Part shown: positions 17,672 through 25,383 of the stretch, one piece after another
Layout of the letters: every line of letters starts with the position of its first letter
How positions within the stretch are numbered: position 1 is the stretch's first letter
Source of the DNA: Bacteroidales bacterium
GTDB taxonomy: Bacteria > Bacteroidota > Bacteroidia > Bacteroidales > F082
Direction: 5' to 3'
Assembly: GCA_023229245.1 (NCBI GenBank)
Contig: JALNZU010000040.1
Span: 1-26,616, forward strand
Length of the DNA: 26,616 nt
Notes under the pieces: model-generated
What the model saw: only the letters and a program-made list of their open reading frames with translations
What the model was told of the DNA's origin: nothing
Database searches by the model: none
Position numbers and translations under genes: made by a program

Positions 17672-18556
17672 CTATTTATCTGCTCTCATTTTAAAGAGTT
17701 TCATCAACGGGCGTACATAGTCTTCGTCAGTATAGATATGCACATTATCCACTCCGCTTTTTGTAAACAGTATATTCAGTTGTTCGGTCTCCTTTTGTAT
17801 CCATTTCCGGTAGTATTGCTGTACATCTTTGTGGGATGTATCTATCCACATCTCTTTTCCTGATTCCGCATCTTCGAACTTGACCAATCCCATTGGTGGC
17901 AGTGTGCTTTCCCGTTTATCGGTAATACGCAGGGCAATCAGGTCGTGCTTTCTTGCAGCGATCCGCATAGGTTGTTCAAACCCTTGATTGATGAAGTCGG
18001 AGATCAAAAAGGCAGTAGATCGTTTCTTGATTGCTGAGGTGAGAAAGCGAAGCCCTTCGGCTATGTCCGTCATTCGATGTATTGGATCGAAAGAAATGAT
18101 CTCCCTGATTATCCGTAATATATGGGAGGTTCCTTTCTTTGGAGGTATGAATTTTTCCACCGTATTGCTGAAAAAGATCACACCTACTTTATCGTTGTTT
18201 TGGATAGCCGAGAACGCCAATACAGCAGCTAACTCGGCTGTGAGCATTTTTTTCAGCTGTGTTTTTGAGCCAAACTCCTGTGATCCTGACACATCAATGA
18301 GCAGCATGACGGTTAGCTCCCGCTCTTCTTCAAAAACTTTTACAAAAGGGTGATTAAATCGGGCTGTTACGTTCCAGTCGATGCTTCTGACGTCGTCTCC
18401 ATATTGATATTCACGCACTTCACTGAAAGCCATCCCTCTGCCTTTGAAGGCTGAATGATATTGCCCGGAGAATATCTGTTGGGAGAGCCCCCGGGTTTTT
18501 ATCTCAATTTTTCTGACCTTCCTGAAAATATCCTGTTTAGTGATGAGTTGCTCCAT
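17672..18556 (-). CDS. DUF58 domain protein (VWA-like), MoxR partner
   Basis: Cytoplasmic DUF58 protein of 294 residues. The family signature is clear: FKGRGMAFSEVREYQYGDD (about 37-55) and RSIDWNVTARFNHPFVKVF (about 57-75), followed by a VWA-like strand with the partial metal site DVSGS (88-92). There is no signal peptide and no membrane helix. DUF58 genes almost always follow moxR, and here the gap is 11 bases. The next gene starts on the very next base after the stop. It likely acts as adaptor or substrate of the MoxR ATPase and links it to the membrane Bat proteins, inferred from conserved gene order. Confidence 0.9.
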   Translation of the reverse strand: MEQLITKQDIFRKVRKIEIKTRGLSQQIFSGQYHSAFKGRGMAFSEVREYQYGDDVRSIDWNVTARFNHPFVKVFEEERELTVMLLIDVSGSQEFGSKTQLKKMLTAELAAVLAFSAIQNNDKVGVIFFSNTVEKFIPPKKGTSHILRIIREIISFDPIHRMTDIAEGLRFLTSAIKKRSTAFLISDFINQGFEQPMRIAARKHDLIALRITDKRESTLPPMGLVKFEDAESGKEMWIDTSHKDVQQYYRKWIQKETEQLNILFTKSGVDNVHIYTDEDYVRPLMKLFKMRADK

Positions 18557-18567
18557 AGGTAGGATTT

Positions 18568-19560
18568 TTAGGGCACCTCTATAGTATTGAGTATTTCATT
18601 GATGATCTCTTCTGGCAGCACATTCTCAGCCTCTGCTTCATAGGTAAGCCCTATCCGATGCCTTAATACATCATGGGCAATGGCACGTATGTCCTCAGGG
18701 ATCACATATCCTCTTTGTTTAATAAAAGCATAGGCTTTTGCAGCTAACGCCAGATTGATGCTTGCCCGAGGTGAAGCCCCAAAAGCTATCATACTCTCAA
18801 AACGTTTTAAACGGTAATCGGCAGGAAACCGGGTAGCGAAAACAATATCGGTGATATAGTTCTCAATTTTCTCGTCTAAATATACTTCACGTACTATAGT
18901 GCGGGCTTTGATCACATCTTCTACTCCCACTATGCTGGAAACTGTTTTTTGTTCGTTGACGATATTCTGGCGTAGGATCAGTTTTTCTTCTTCTTTTTTT
19001 GGATAGCTGATAACCACTTTCAGCATGAATCGGTCAACTTGCGCTTCGGGTAGCGGATAAGTACCTTCTTGTTCTATAGGGTTTTGAGTGGCTAAGACTA
19101 AAAACGGGTCAGGAAGTTTATAGGTGTTCTCGCCTATGGTAACTTGTTTTTCCTGCATGGCTTCCAATAGCGCACTTTGAACCTTGGCCGGCGAGCGGTT
19201 GATCTCATCGGCTAAGATGAAGTTGGCAAAAACAGGGCCTTTACGAACGATGAAATCTTCACTCTTCTGACTGTAAATGAGAGTGCCTATCAGGTCGGCA
19301 GGCAATAGGTCGGGAGTAAACTGAATACGACTGAAATCAGCTTTTACTATCGTAGCCAACGAAGTGATTGCAAGGGTCTTCGCTAGACCCGGAACCCCTT
19401 CAAGAAGGATATGACCATTGGAAAGCAAGCCGATAAGCAAACGCTCGGTCATCATCTTCTGGCCGACAATAACCTTATTCATTTCTAAATTGATAAGGTC
19501 AATAAACTGACTCTCACGTTGAATCTTCTCGTTAAGCTCTTTGATGTCGGTTACTATCAT
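18568..19560 (-). CDS. moxR: MoxR-family AAA+ ATPase
   Basis: AAA+ ATPase of the MoxR branch (330 residues), a chaperone-like remodelling enzyme that acts on VWA-domain partners. Visible motifs are Walker A GVPGLAKT (55-62), Walker B ILADEINR (115-122), the MoxR-typical ALLEAMQEKQVTIG (130-143), sensor 1 ATQNPIEQEGTYPLPEAQ (157-174) with R177 as candidate arginine finger, and FGASPRASI in the C-terminal lid. It heads an operon of nine genes with gaps of at most 14 bases, except at batC-batD (52) and batB-batC (144). A promoter-like TATCTTTG lies 27 bases upstream of its start. Confidence 0.95.
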   Translation of the reverse strand: MIVTDIKELNEKIQRESQFIDLINLEMNKVIVGQKMMTERLLIGLLSNGHILLEGVPGLAKTLAITSLATIVKADFSRIQFTPDLLPADLIGTLIYSQKSEDFIVRKGPVFANFILADEINRSPAKVQSALLEAMQEKQVTIGENTYKLPDPFLVLATQNPIEQEGTYPLPEAQVDRFMLKVVISYPKKEEEKLILRQNIVNEQKTVSSIVGVEDVIKARTIVREVYLDEKIENYITDIVFATRFPADYRLKRFESMIAFGASPRASINLALAAKAYAFIKQRGYVIPEDIRAIAHDVLRHRIGLTYEAEAENVLPEEIINEILNTIEVP

Positions 19561-19587
19561 CTTTATTTCACTTTTGTTTTAATGGAG

Positions 19588-19595
19588 CAAAGATA
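19588..19595 (-). promoter_or_regulatory. Promoter -7 element for the moxR-bat operon
   Basis: On the minus strand TATCTTTG matches the Bacteroidota -7 consensus TAnnTTTG and lies 27 bases before the moxR ATG, which would give a leader of about 20 bases. No TTG lies exactly 19 bases further upstream, so only half of the promoter is supported. Confidence 0.5.
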
Positions 19596-19780
19596 AAAAG
19601 GCTTAGCCTGTTTGGGAGTTAAAAAAAGTTAATAATAAGAAATTAAAAGTAATGAAATACAGTATGTTACGTGTGAATATAAGTATATTGAAACATAAAA
19701 ATCAACTTAGAAAATACGCATTTTCAGCTTGTCAGCTAAAATAATGTAACTTGCATCAAATTTTGAAATATCAATTATTT

Positions 19781-20839
19781 ATGGAGTTTAGTGCCAGACA
19801 GATTGCTGAACTAATAGGTGGTGTTGTAGAAGGTGATCCTCAGGTACGGGTTAGCGGATTAGCCCGTATTGAAGAGGGTAAGGCAGGTAGCCTCAGCTTT
19901 TTAGCTAATCCGAAATATACACCTTATTTATATAGTACTGCCAGTTCGATAGTTATCATAAATCATGATTTTGTACCCGAGCGGAAAGTACAGACCACCC
20001 TTATCCGTGTACCAGATGCGTATGCAGCTTTTGCACAACTTCTTGAGCTGTATCAACAAACCCACGACGACCGTAAAGGTGTTGCTTCTCTTGCCTTTTG
20101 TGCACCAGGTGTGCAATTAGGTGAAGAGGTGTATATAGGCGAGTTTAGTTATATAGGTAATGAAACGATATTAGGCAGAGAGGTGAAAATTTTTCCTCAG
20201 GTGTATATAGGCGAAAATTGTCAGATTGGTCAAGGAACTGTTATCTATCCTGGGGTGAAGATATATGCAGGTACCCAGATAGGGAAGAACTGTATCATTC
20301 ATGCGGGCTGTGTTATTGGAGCCGATGGCTTTGGCTTCGCATCACAAACCGGTAATACCTATACCAAAGTGCCTCAGACCGGTATAGTCATTATTGAAGA
20401 CTATGTTGAGATAGGTGCCAATACCACTATTGACCGAGCTACCATTGGTGCGACTATCATCCGGCAGGGTGTAAAGCTTGACAACCTGATCCAGATAGCG
20501 CATAATGTGGAAGTAGGTGAAAACACTGTGATGGCTGCACAGACAGGTGTAAGCGGCTCCACCAAGATAGGAGCCAATTGTATGTTTGGAGGACAAGTGG
20601 GATTAGCCGGACATATCACTATAGCCGATGAGGTGAAATTAGCAGCGCAATCGGGAGTAGCTTCACATATACGCCAAAAAGGAGCGGTGATGATGGGATC
20701 GCCCGTCATCCCATTTCGTGAGTATACACGGGTTCTTGTACATTTTAAAAATCTTAATAAATGGGTCGAAAAGGTGCAAGAGCTTGAAAGGCGTCTCAAC
20801 GAATTAGCTGGCGACACTTCTAAAGCTGATGAGAAATAA
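19781..20839 (+). CDS. lpxD: LpxD: UDP-3-O-acylglucosamine N-acyltransferase
   Basis: Transfers a 3-hydroxyacyl chain from ACP to the 2-amino group of UDP-3-O-acyl-glucosamine, the third step of lipid A synthesis in the cytoplasm. Length is 352 residues, normal for LpxD. The N-terminal uridine-binding domain (about 1-100, with LSFLANPKY) precedes a left-handed beta-helix of hexapeptide repeats (about 105-320) and a C-terminal helix. The general base is His241 in LIQIAHNVEVG. The start is set at the ATG at 19781 because MEFSARQIAEL is the typical N terminus; a TTG 30 bases upstream would only add ten unrelated residues. It is the first gene of the lipid A cluster, divergent from moxR. Confidence 0.93.
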   Translation: MEFSARQIAELIGGVVEGDPQVRVSGLARIEEGKAGSLSFLANPKYTPYLYSTASSIVIINHDFVPERKVQTTLIRVPDAYAAFAQLLELYQQTHDDRKGVASLAFCAPGVQLGEEVYIGEFSYIGNETILGREVKIFPQVYIGENCQIGQGTVIYPGVKIYAGTQIGKNCIIHAGCVIGADGFGFASQTGNTYTKVPQTGIVIIEDYVEIGANTTIDRATIGATIIRQGVKLDNLIQIAHNVEVGENTVMAAQTGVSGSTKIGANCMFGGQVGLAGHITIADEVKLAAQSGVASHIRQKGAVMMGSPVIPFREYTRVLVHFKNLNKWVEKVQELERRLNELAGDTSKADEK

Positions 20840-20846
20840 AATTTTG

Positions 20847-20854
20847 TACTTTTG
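20847..20854 (+). promoter_or_regulatory. Possible internal promoter before lpxC
   Basis: TACTTTTG fits the TAnnTTTG -7 element and lies 37 bases before the lpxC ATG in the 52-base lpxD-lpxC gap. No TTG is found 19 bases upstream, so it may be weak or fortuitous. Confidence 0.4.
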
Positions 20855-20891
20855 ACCCGTTTTTAAAAATGATCCTTTGTAATACACTTAT

Positions 20892-21818
20892 ATGGCTGAA
20901 TTTCAAGGCACCCTGGCAGCTAGCATACATATCTCAGGTACCGGCCTGCATACAGGCAAACAGGGTACCATGACATTTCATCCGGCATCACCTGGTTTTG
21001 GTATACAGTTCAGACGCACTGACTTAGAAGGAAAACCAATGATACCGGCTCATATCACCCATGTGGTTGATACGGCAAGAGGGACTACTATAGGAATTGA
21101 TTCTGTCCGCATATATACTATCGAACATGTGTTGGCTGCCCTGATAGGTATGGGCGTGGATAACGCATTGATCGACCTGAATATGGATGAGATACCAATA
21201 CGCGATGGAAGCTCCCGCTATTTTGTCGAAGCGATAGAACAGGTAGGCATCCAAACACAAAGCCAAACCCGTGAATATATAGAAATAAAAGAAGAGCTAG
21301 TGTTGCACCTATCTGATACCGGCTCAAAACTTCGTATCAGTCCGGCCGATGAATTCAGTGTGGAAGTTGAGATAGATTACGCTACTAAGGTGTTGGGAAA
21401 GCAAAAGGCTTATTTGTCGTCTTTATCCGAGTTTAATACTGAGATAGCACCTTGTCGAACATTTGTATTCCTACACGAGCTAGAATTTTTGTTGAACAAT
21501 AATCTCATCAAGGGTGGCGACCTCAGCAACGCCATAGTGTTTGTCAACCGTAAAGTAAGTCAGGAAGAGCTCGATCGGCTTGCTACACTGTTTAACAAGC
21601 CCAAAGTCAAGGTAAAAGATGAAGGCATACTGAATAACTTAGAACTATATTTTCCAAACGAAGCAGCCCGGCATAAACTATTGGATGTGGTAGGCGATCT
21701 GAGTTTGCTTGGAAAACGACTCAAAGGCAAGGTGCAGGCCTATAAGCCTGGACATTATGCCAATACTGAGTTTGCAAAACTTATATACAAAACTTTAAAT
21801 TCTATAAGCTATGATTAA
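20892..21818 (+). CDS. lpxC: LpxC: UDP-3-O-acyl-GlcNAc deacetylase (not fused to FabZ)
   Basis: Zinc deacetylase that commits UDP-3-O-acyl-GlcNAc to lipid A. The zinc ligands are visible as His79 (IYTIEHVLAAL), His261 and Asp265 (ARHKLLDVVGDL); the catalytic His288 lies in YKPGHYAN. The 308 residues cover the complete LpxC domain. In Bacteroidota LpxC is normally the N-terminal half of a single LpxC-FabZ protein. Here a TAA follows SISYD, and fabZ begins 8 bases earlier in the +1 frame (ATGATTAA overlap). Removing one T from 21813-21817 would restore a continuous frame reading SYDKEPPF. Either fission with translational reinitiation or a sequencing error explains this. The enzyme itself looks intact. 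Confidence 0.93.
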   Translation: MAEFQGTLAASIHISGTGLHTGKQGTMTFHPASPGFGIQFRRTDLEGKPMIPAHITHVVDTARGTTIGIDSVRIYTIEHVLAALIGMGVDNALIDLNMDEIPIRDGSSRYFVEAIEQVGIQTQSQTREYIEIKEELVLHLSDTGSKLRISPADEFSVEVEIDYATKVLGKQKAYLSSLSEFNTEIAPCRTFVFLHELEFLLNNNLIKGGDLSNAIVFVNRKVSQEELDRLATLFNKPKVKVKDEGILNNLELYFPNEAARHKLLDVVGDLSLLGKRLKGKVQAYKPGHYANTEFAKLIYKTLNSISYD

Positions 21819-22284
21819 AGAACCACCTTTTGATATTTATCAGACTCCTGTATATGATATCATTCAGATCCAGAAATTCTTGCCTCATAGACCCCCATTT
21901 TTACTAATAGATAAGATTCTGGAGATTTCACAAGACTATATAGTGGGTTTAAAAAATGTGACTATGAACGAGCCGTTTTTTACGGGTCATTTCCCGCAGG
22001 AACCTGTAATGCCGGGGGTACTACAAGTGGAGGCTATGGCACAGACAGGAGGTGTTTTTGTGTTGCACACCGTGCCCGACCCAGAAAATTATATCACTTA
22101 TTTTTTGAAGATAGAAGATGTGAAGTTCAGGCAGAAAGTAGTGCCCGGAGATACTCTTATCTTTTCGATGGAATTAATATCACCCATTCGTAGAGGAATA
22201 TGCAATATGAAAGGAGTGGCATACGTTGGGGATAAAGTTGCGACCGAAGGACGGTTGATGGCACAGATTGTTAAGAATCAATAA
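21811..22284 (+). CDS. fabZ: FabZ: (3R)-hydroxyacyl-ACP dehydratase
   Basis: Hot-dog-fold dehydratase of type II fatty-acid synthesis (157 residues), acting on 3-hydroxyacyl-ACP, the same acyl donor used by LpxA and LpxD. The family core is complete: FLPHRPPFLLIDKI (23-36), His60 in FFTGHFPQEPVMPGV, and Glu74 in LQVEAMAQTGG. The C-terminal part KFRQKVVPGDTLIF and MAQIVKNQ resembles the FabZ half of the fused Bacteroidota protein. The first about 15 residues correspond to the linker of the fusion. The ATG overlaps the lpxC stop, so translation probably depends on ribosomes that end lpxC. In its own frame a stop (21805-21807) lies just upstream of the ATG, so no longer start exists. Confidence 0.92.
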   Translation: MIKEPPFDIYQTPVYDIIQIQKFLPHRPPFLLIDKILEISQDYIVGLKNVTMNEPFFTGHFPQEPVMPGVLQVEAMAQTGGVFVLHTVPDPENYITYFLKIEDVKFRQKVVPGDTLIFSMELISPIRRGICNMKGVAYVGDKVATEGRLMAQIVKNQ

Positions 22285-22300
22285 ACGAAATGTAAGGTTT

Positions 22301-23089
22301 ATGAATCAGCCTTTAGCTTATGTTCATCCACAGGCAAAAATTGCAAATAATGTAGTCATTGAGCCTTTTGTAAATATCGAAAAAAACGTGATCATTGAAG
22401 AGGGTACCTGGATAGGCTCTAATGTAACTATCATGGAAGGTGCCCGGATAGGAAAAAACTGCCGCATATTTCCTGGGGCTGTTATCTCGGCTATCCCACA
22501 AGACCTCAAGTTCGACGGTGAAGAAACATTGGTCAAGATAGGCGATAATACTACTGTGCGTGAGTTTGTGACTATCAACCGAGGTACAAAAGCAAACTGG
22601 GAAACTGTCATTGGTAACAATTGCCTGTTGATGGCTTATGTACATGTGGCTCACGACTGCATCATTGGCGATAATGTTATTCTGGCCAATGCATGCAATC
22701 TTGCCGGTCATATCAGTGTTGACGATTGGGCAATCATTGGAGGCCTTTCGGCTGTCCATCAGTTTGTGCAGATAGGCGCACATTCGATGATCAGCGGTGG
22801 CAGTATGGCCCGTAAAGACGTACCACCTTATACAAAAGCCGGACGAGATCCACTCTCATACGTGGGTGTCAACTCAATAGGACTAAGACGAAGAGGCTTT
22901 AGCGATCAAAGAATCAATGCCATACAAGATATCTACCGCATACTTTATCTCAAAGGACATAATGTAGGTAAAGCAGTAAGCTATATAGAAGCAAATGTGC
23001 CCGCCTCACCCGATAGAGACGAAATACTTTCGTTTATCCATAACTCAACACGTGGCATCATGAAAGGATATGGCAAAGCAAAAGAGTAA
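22301..23089 (+). CDS. lpxA: LpxA: UDP-N-acetylglucosamine O-acyltransferase
   Basis: First enzyme of lipid A synthesis, transferring a 3-hydroxyacyl chain from ACP to the 3-OH of UDP-GlcNAc. It has 262 residues: a left-handed beta-helix of hexapeptide repeats (about 8-185) and a helical C-terminal domain with RRRGFSDQRINAIQDIYRIL. The general base His118 lies in HVAHDCIIGDN (His125 in E. coli), and GGLSAVHQFVQIG is conserved. The start is the ATG at 22301, giving MNQPLAYVHP. An alternative TTG at 22268 would overlap fabZ and add 11 unrelated residues. It follows fabZ after 16 bases. Confidence 0.95.
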   Translation: MNQPLAYVHPQAKIANNVVIEPFVNIEKNVIIEEGTWIGSNVTIMEGARIGKNCRIFPGAVISAIPQDLKFDGEETLVKIGDNTTVREFVTINRGTKANWETVIGNNCLLMAYVHVAHDCIIGDNVILANACNLAGHISVDDWAIIGGLSAVHQFVQIGAHSMISGGSMARKDVPPYTKAGRDPLSYVGVNSIGLRRRGFSDQRINAIQDIYRILYLKGHNVGKAVSYIEANVPASPDRDEILSFIHNSTRGIMKGYGKAKE

Positions 23090-23142
23090 GAAATCCCGTA
23101 AGTTTATTGCCGATAAGTGGTGTGAATACCAGCAGGATTTCG

Positions 23143-23150
23143 TATTTTTG
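23143..23150 (+). promoter_or_regulatory. Promoter -7 element before efp
   Basis: TATTTTTG fits TAnnTTTG and lies 34 bases before the efp ATG in the 95-base lpxA-efp gap, giving a leader of about 30 bases. The upstream TTG element at the expected distance is missing (the position reads TGTG nearby). It suggests that efp and lpxD2 have their own promoter. Confidence 0.5.
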
Positions 23151-23184
23151 CTGTCATAATGTTTTACCTTACAAATGATTCCAT

Positions 23185-23751
23185 ATGGCTACTACTGCTG
23201 ATTTCAGAAACGGACTGATCATTGAATTCAATAACGAGCTGTATTCTATAGTAGAATTTCAGCATGTGAAACCGGGGAAAGGAGCCGCTTTTGTTCGAAC
23301 CCGGCTTAGAAACCTTAAAACCGGAAAAATCTTACCGAATACTTTTACTGCCGGCGTTAAAATTAATGTGCAAAGAGTTGAAAGAAGACCTATGCAATAT
23401 CTGTATAACGATGGTACAGACTATCACTTTATGAACTCTGAAACTTTTGAACAGATACATATCCCTAAAGAGCTGATCAATGCGCCGCAGTTTTTAAAAG
23501 AAGGTGATATAGCCGAAGTGATGTATCATACCGAATCGGATAGCGTATTGAGTTGTGAATTACCGGTGACGGTAGTCTTAGAAGTGAGCTATACCGAACC
23601 GGGTGAGAGAGGCAATACTGCTACCAATGCCATGAAAGACGCCACATTAGAAACAGGTGCTGCAATACGGGTACCTCTTTTTATCAACATAGGCGATAAG
23701 GTAAAGGTGAACACTGCCGAAGGAACATACTCCGAACGAGTTAAAGAATAA
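23185..23751 (+). CDS. efp: Elongation factor P
   Basis: Translation factor that rescues ribosomes stalled at polyproline stretches. The 188 residues equal the normal EF-P length with its three beta-barrel domains: KOW-like (about 1-64), OB (about 65-128, with MQYLYNDGTDYHFMNSETFE) and C-terminal OB (about 129-188, with TLETGAAIRVPLFINIGDKV). The tip loop VKPGKGAAF carries Lys32, the residue modified in many bacteria; the modifying enzyme is not in the window. It sits between lpxA and the second lpxD, an order I recall from other Bacteroidota. Confidence 0.96.
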   Translation: MATTADFRNGLIIEFNNELYSIVEFQHVKPGKGAAFVRTRLRNLKTGKILPNTFTAGVKINVQRVERRPMQYLYNDGTDYHFMNSETFEQIHIPKELINAPQFLKEGDIAEVMYHTESDSVLSCELPVTVVLEVSYTEPGERGNTATNAMKDATLETGAAIRVPLFINIGDKVKVNTAEGTYSERVKE

Positions 23752-23759
23752 TTCACCCA

Positions 23760-24692
23760 ATGAAGCTCAATCCCCCGTTGAAGCTGTCGTATATTGCCAA
23801 GATGCTTCAGGCAGAAGTAGCTGGTGATCCGGAATTAGTGCTCACCGGATTGAATGAGATACATCTAGTAGAGCCGGGTGACCTTAGCTTTGCCGACCAT
23901 CCCAAATATATAGAAAAAGCACTGCAATCAAAAGCCAGTGCAATCATTGTCAATACGAGATTGTCCCCACCAGATGGGAAAGCTCTGCTGATCCATCCAA
24001 AGCCTTTTGAAGCCTTCATCAGATTGATACAACTCTTCAGACCTTTCGAGCCTTTGATAAATACAATAAGCCCTAATGCGAAGATAGGAAAAGGAACCAT
24101 AGTGCAGCCCGGCGCCGTCATAGGAAATCATGTAACCATAGGTGAAAATTGTATTATCCATGCCAATGTTACTCTTTACGATCATACGGTGATAGGCGAC
24201 AGAGTGATCATTCATGCTAATTCAGTCATAGGGGCCGATGGATTCTACTTCAAGAAAAGTGAAAACAGCTACGATAAGTTTGAAAGCGGTGGAAGGGTAG
24301 TGATAGAGGATGAAGTGGAAATTGGAGCGTTGTGCAGCATTGATAGAGGCGTTACAGGCGATACCTTTATTGGTAAAGGTACTAAAATGGATAACCATTG
24401 TCAGATAGGACATGATACTGTGATTGGACGTCGTTGTATCATAGGCGCCCACGCCGCCATAGCAGGTGTTACACGTATAGAAGATGAAGTAGTGCTGTGG
24501 GGAAGAGTCTCGGTCAATAAAGACTTAGTAATAGGGAAAGGAGCGATAATACTTGCAACCTCGGCTGTTGATAAAAGCCTTGAAGGAGGAAAGACCTATT
24601 TTGGAGTACCAGCTATTGAAGCCCGTAAAAAATGGCGTGAGTTAGCCGCACTCCGACAACTGCCCGATAGACTACAAGACCTGGGAAAATAA
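23760..24692 (+). CDS. Second LpxD-like N-acyltransferase
   Basis: LpxD paralogue of 310 residues, about 40 shorter than the first copy. The N-terminal domain (about 1-100) keeps the LpxD pattern (GLNEIHLVEPGDLSFADHPKY). The hexapeptide beta-helix runs from about 104 to 275, and the likely general base is His218 in NHCQIGHDTVIG. The C terminus is a short helix (KKWRELAALRQL). A second LpxD-like gene directly after efp is, as far as I recall, a recurrent feature of Bacteroidota; its acceptor may differ from the first copy (other chain length or another UDP-amino-sugar). It begins 8 bases after efp and is probably co-transcribed. It is the last housekeeping gene before the accessory region. Confidence 0.85.
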   Translation: MKLNPPLKLSYIAKMLQAEVAGDPELVLTGLNEIHLVEPGDLSFADHPKYIEKALQSKASAIIVNTRLSPPDGKALLIHPKPFEAFIRLIQLFRPFEPLINTISPNAKIGKGTIVQPGAVIGNHVTIGENCIIHANVTLYDHTVIGDRVIIHANSVIGADGFYFKKSENSYDKFESGGRVVIEDEVEIGALCSIDRGVTGDTFIGKGTKMDNHCQIGHDTVIGRRCIIGAHAAIAGVTRIEDEVVLWGRVSVNKDLVIGKGAIILATSAVDKSLEGGKTYFGVPAIEARKKWRELAALRQLPDRLQDLGK

Positions 24693-25014
24693 AACCTCTG
24701 TCAAATCCATAGGATAGTTAGACAGTACTTCCAACATAGCTCAAGAAAGCCTCAGTTGTCTGTCATGATAGCTATTTGATTTTCGAATATGGATGCGTAT
24801 CCTTTTAAGGTCAATATCAGTTCTCTGAAGGTTGAGCAGTTTGCTTAAGCACATTTTCATAAGATTGCTACGAATGTTATTTGATTTGAATGAACGAATG
24901 TGTATATTTGTGTCGTAAAAAAGGCGTTGGCGGAAACCTTATTTTAAATCAAAGAAGCAGATTCTTTTAATAAAAAGTATTAAATTTGTAAACTAAAATG
25001 ATATTGAAATCGTT
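24693..25014. other. 322-base gap at the housekeeping/accessory boundary
   Basis: No gene is supported here. Bases 24693-24880 show no recognisable structure beyond an imperfect stem around GACAG (24721-24725) and a later CTGTC. Bases 24881-24910 form a promoter. Bases 24926-24934 hold GTTGGCGGA, one arm of an inverted repeat whose other arm lies beyond the next two genes. The rest (24935-25014) is an AT-rich leader. Confidence 0.6.
24881..24910 (+). promoter_or_regulatory. Complete Bacteroidota promoter, TTG-N19-TATATTTG
   Basis: TTG at 24881-24883, exactly 19 bases, then TATATTTG at 24903-24910: a full match to the Bacteroidota sigma-ABfr consensus (TTG at -33, TAnnTTTG at -7). Transcription should start near 24916-24918, about 100 bases before the two-gene unit and about 9 bases before the GTTGGCGGA boundary. 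The promoter lies outside that boundary, so it would drive whatever is placed there. Confidence 0.8.
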
Positions 25015-25383
25015 ATGGATAACATGATGACAACAACAGAAAAACAAAAACTCGCAGATAATCCGTTTTATTTCTCTAATTCAAAAACAGAAGTGCTAGA
25101 AGAGGCACTTCGTATGTTCATAGAAACATTTGACGAATATGCAAGAAAAAATGAGCTAACTGAAAAGCAAATTTCTGCTTTCAAACAACTTATTATGGAC
25201 TCTTATGCAGAAAAGAGAGCATTATATTTTTTAGAAAATAAATTTTCTGGTTTTAATGATTACATCAATAAGTCGTTTCATTTTGCTTTAAAACATTTAT
25301 TTGAAAACGATGACAAAGACAGTATAACTAAGTTCTTTTACTATAACAAAAAGCATAGATTAATTAACAATGAGCAATATTGA
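25015..25383 (+). CDS. Hypothetical protein, first gene of the cassette-like unit
   Basis: Not recognised. It encodes 122 residues, with no signal peptide or membrane helix; it is polar and predicted mostly helical (EVLEEALRMFIETFDEYARK, EKQISAFKQLIMDSYAEK), with an aromatic, basic C terminus (FFYYNKKHRLINNEQY). The ATG at 25015 is preceded by the promoter and leader described above; Met4 or Met5 could also serve. Its last 14 bases overlap the next gene in another frame, so the two are translated together and the products may interact. The codons are visibly richer in A and T than the lipid A cluster, which suggests transfer. A small accessory system (for example defence or toxin-antitoxin) is possible but not shown. 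Confidence 0.7.
   Translation: MDNMMTTTEKQKLADNPFYFSNSKTEVLEEALRMFIETFDEYARKNELTEKQISAFKQLIMDSYAEKRALYFLENKFSGFNDYINKSFHFALKHLFENDDKDSITKFFYYNKKHRLINNEQY

Noticed and set aside
19751..19780. TTG start extending LpxD by ten residues
   Set aside because: The added residues do not belong to LpxD, whereas the ATG at 19781 gives the typical N terminus MEFSARQIAEL.
20401..20817. 138-codon open frame opposite lpxD
   Set aside because: It lies entirely within the well-supported lpxD coding region on the other strand and shows low-quality Ser/Pro/Thr-rich composition typical of antisense shadows.
22268..22300. TTG start extending LpxA into fabZ
   Set aside because: It would overlap the fabZ end and add residues not found in LpxA; the ATG at 22301 gives the usual N terminus.
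24700..24780. Possible second attC-like palindrome left of the first cassette boundary
   Set aside because: Only short imperfect pairing around GACAG/CTGTC was found; the GGTAGGTTG-type arm and a core complementary to the boundary are missing.
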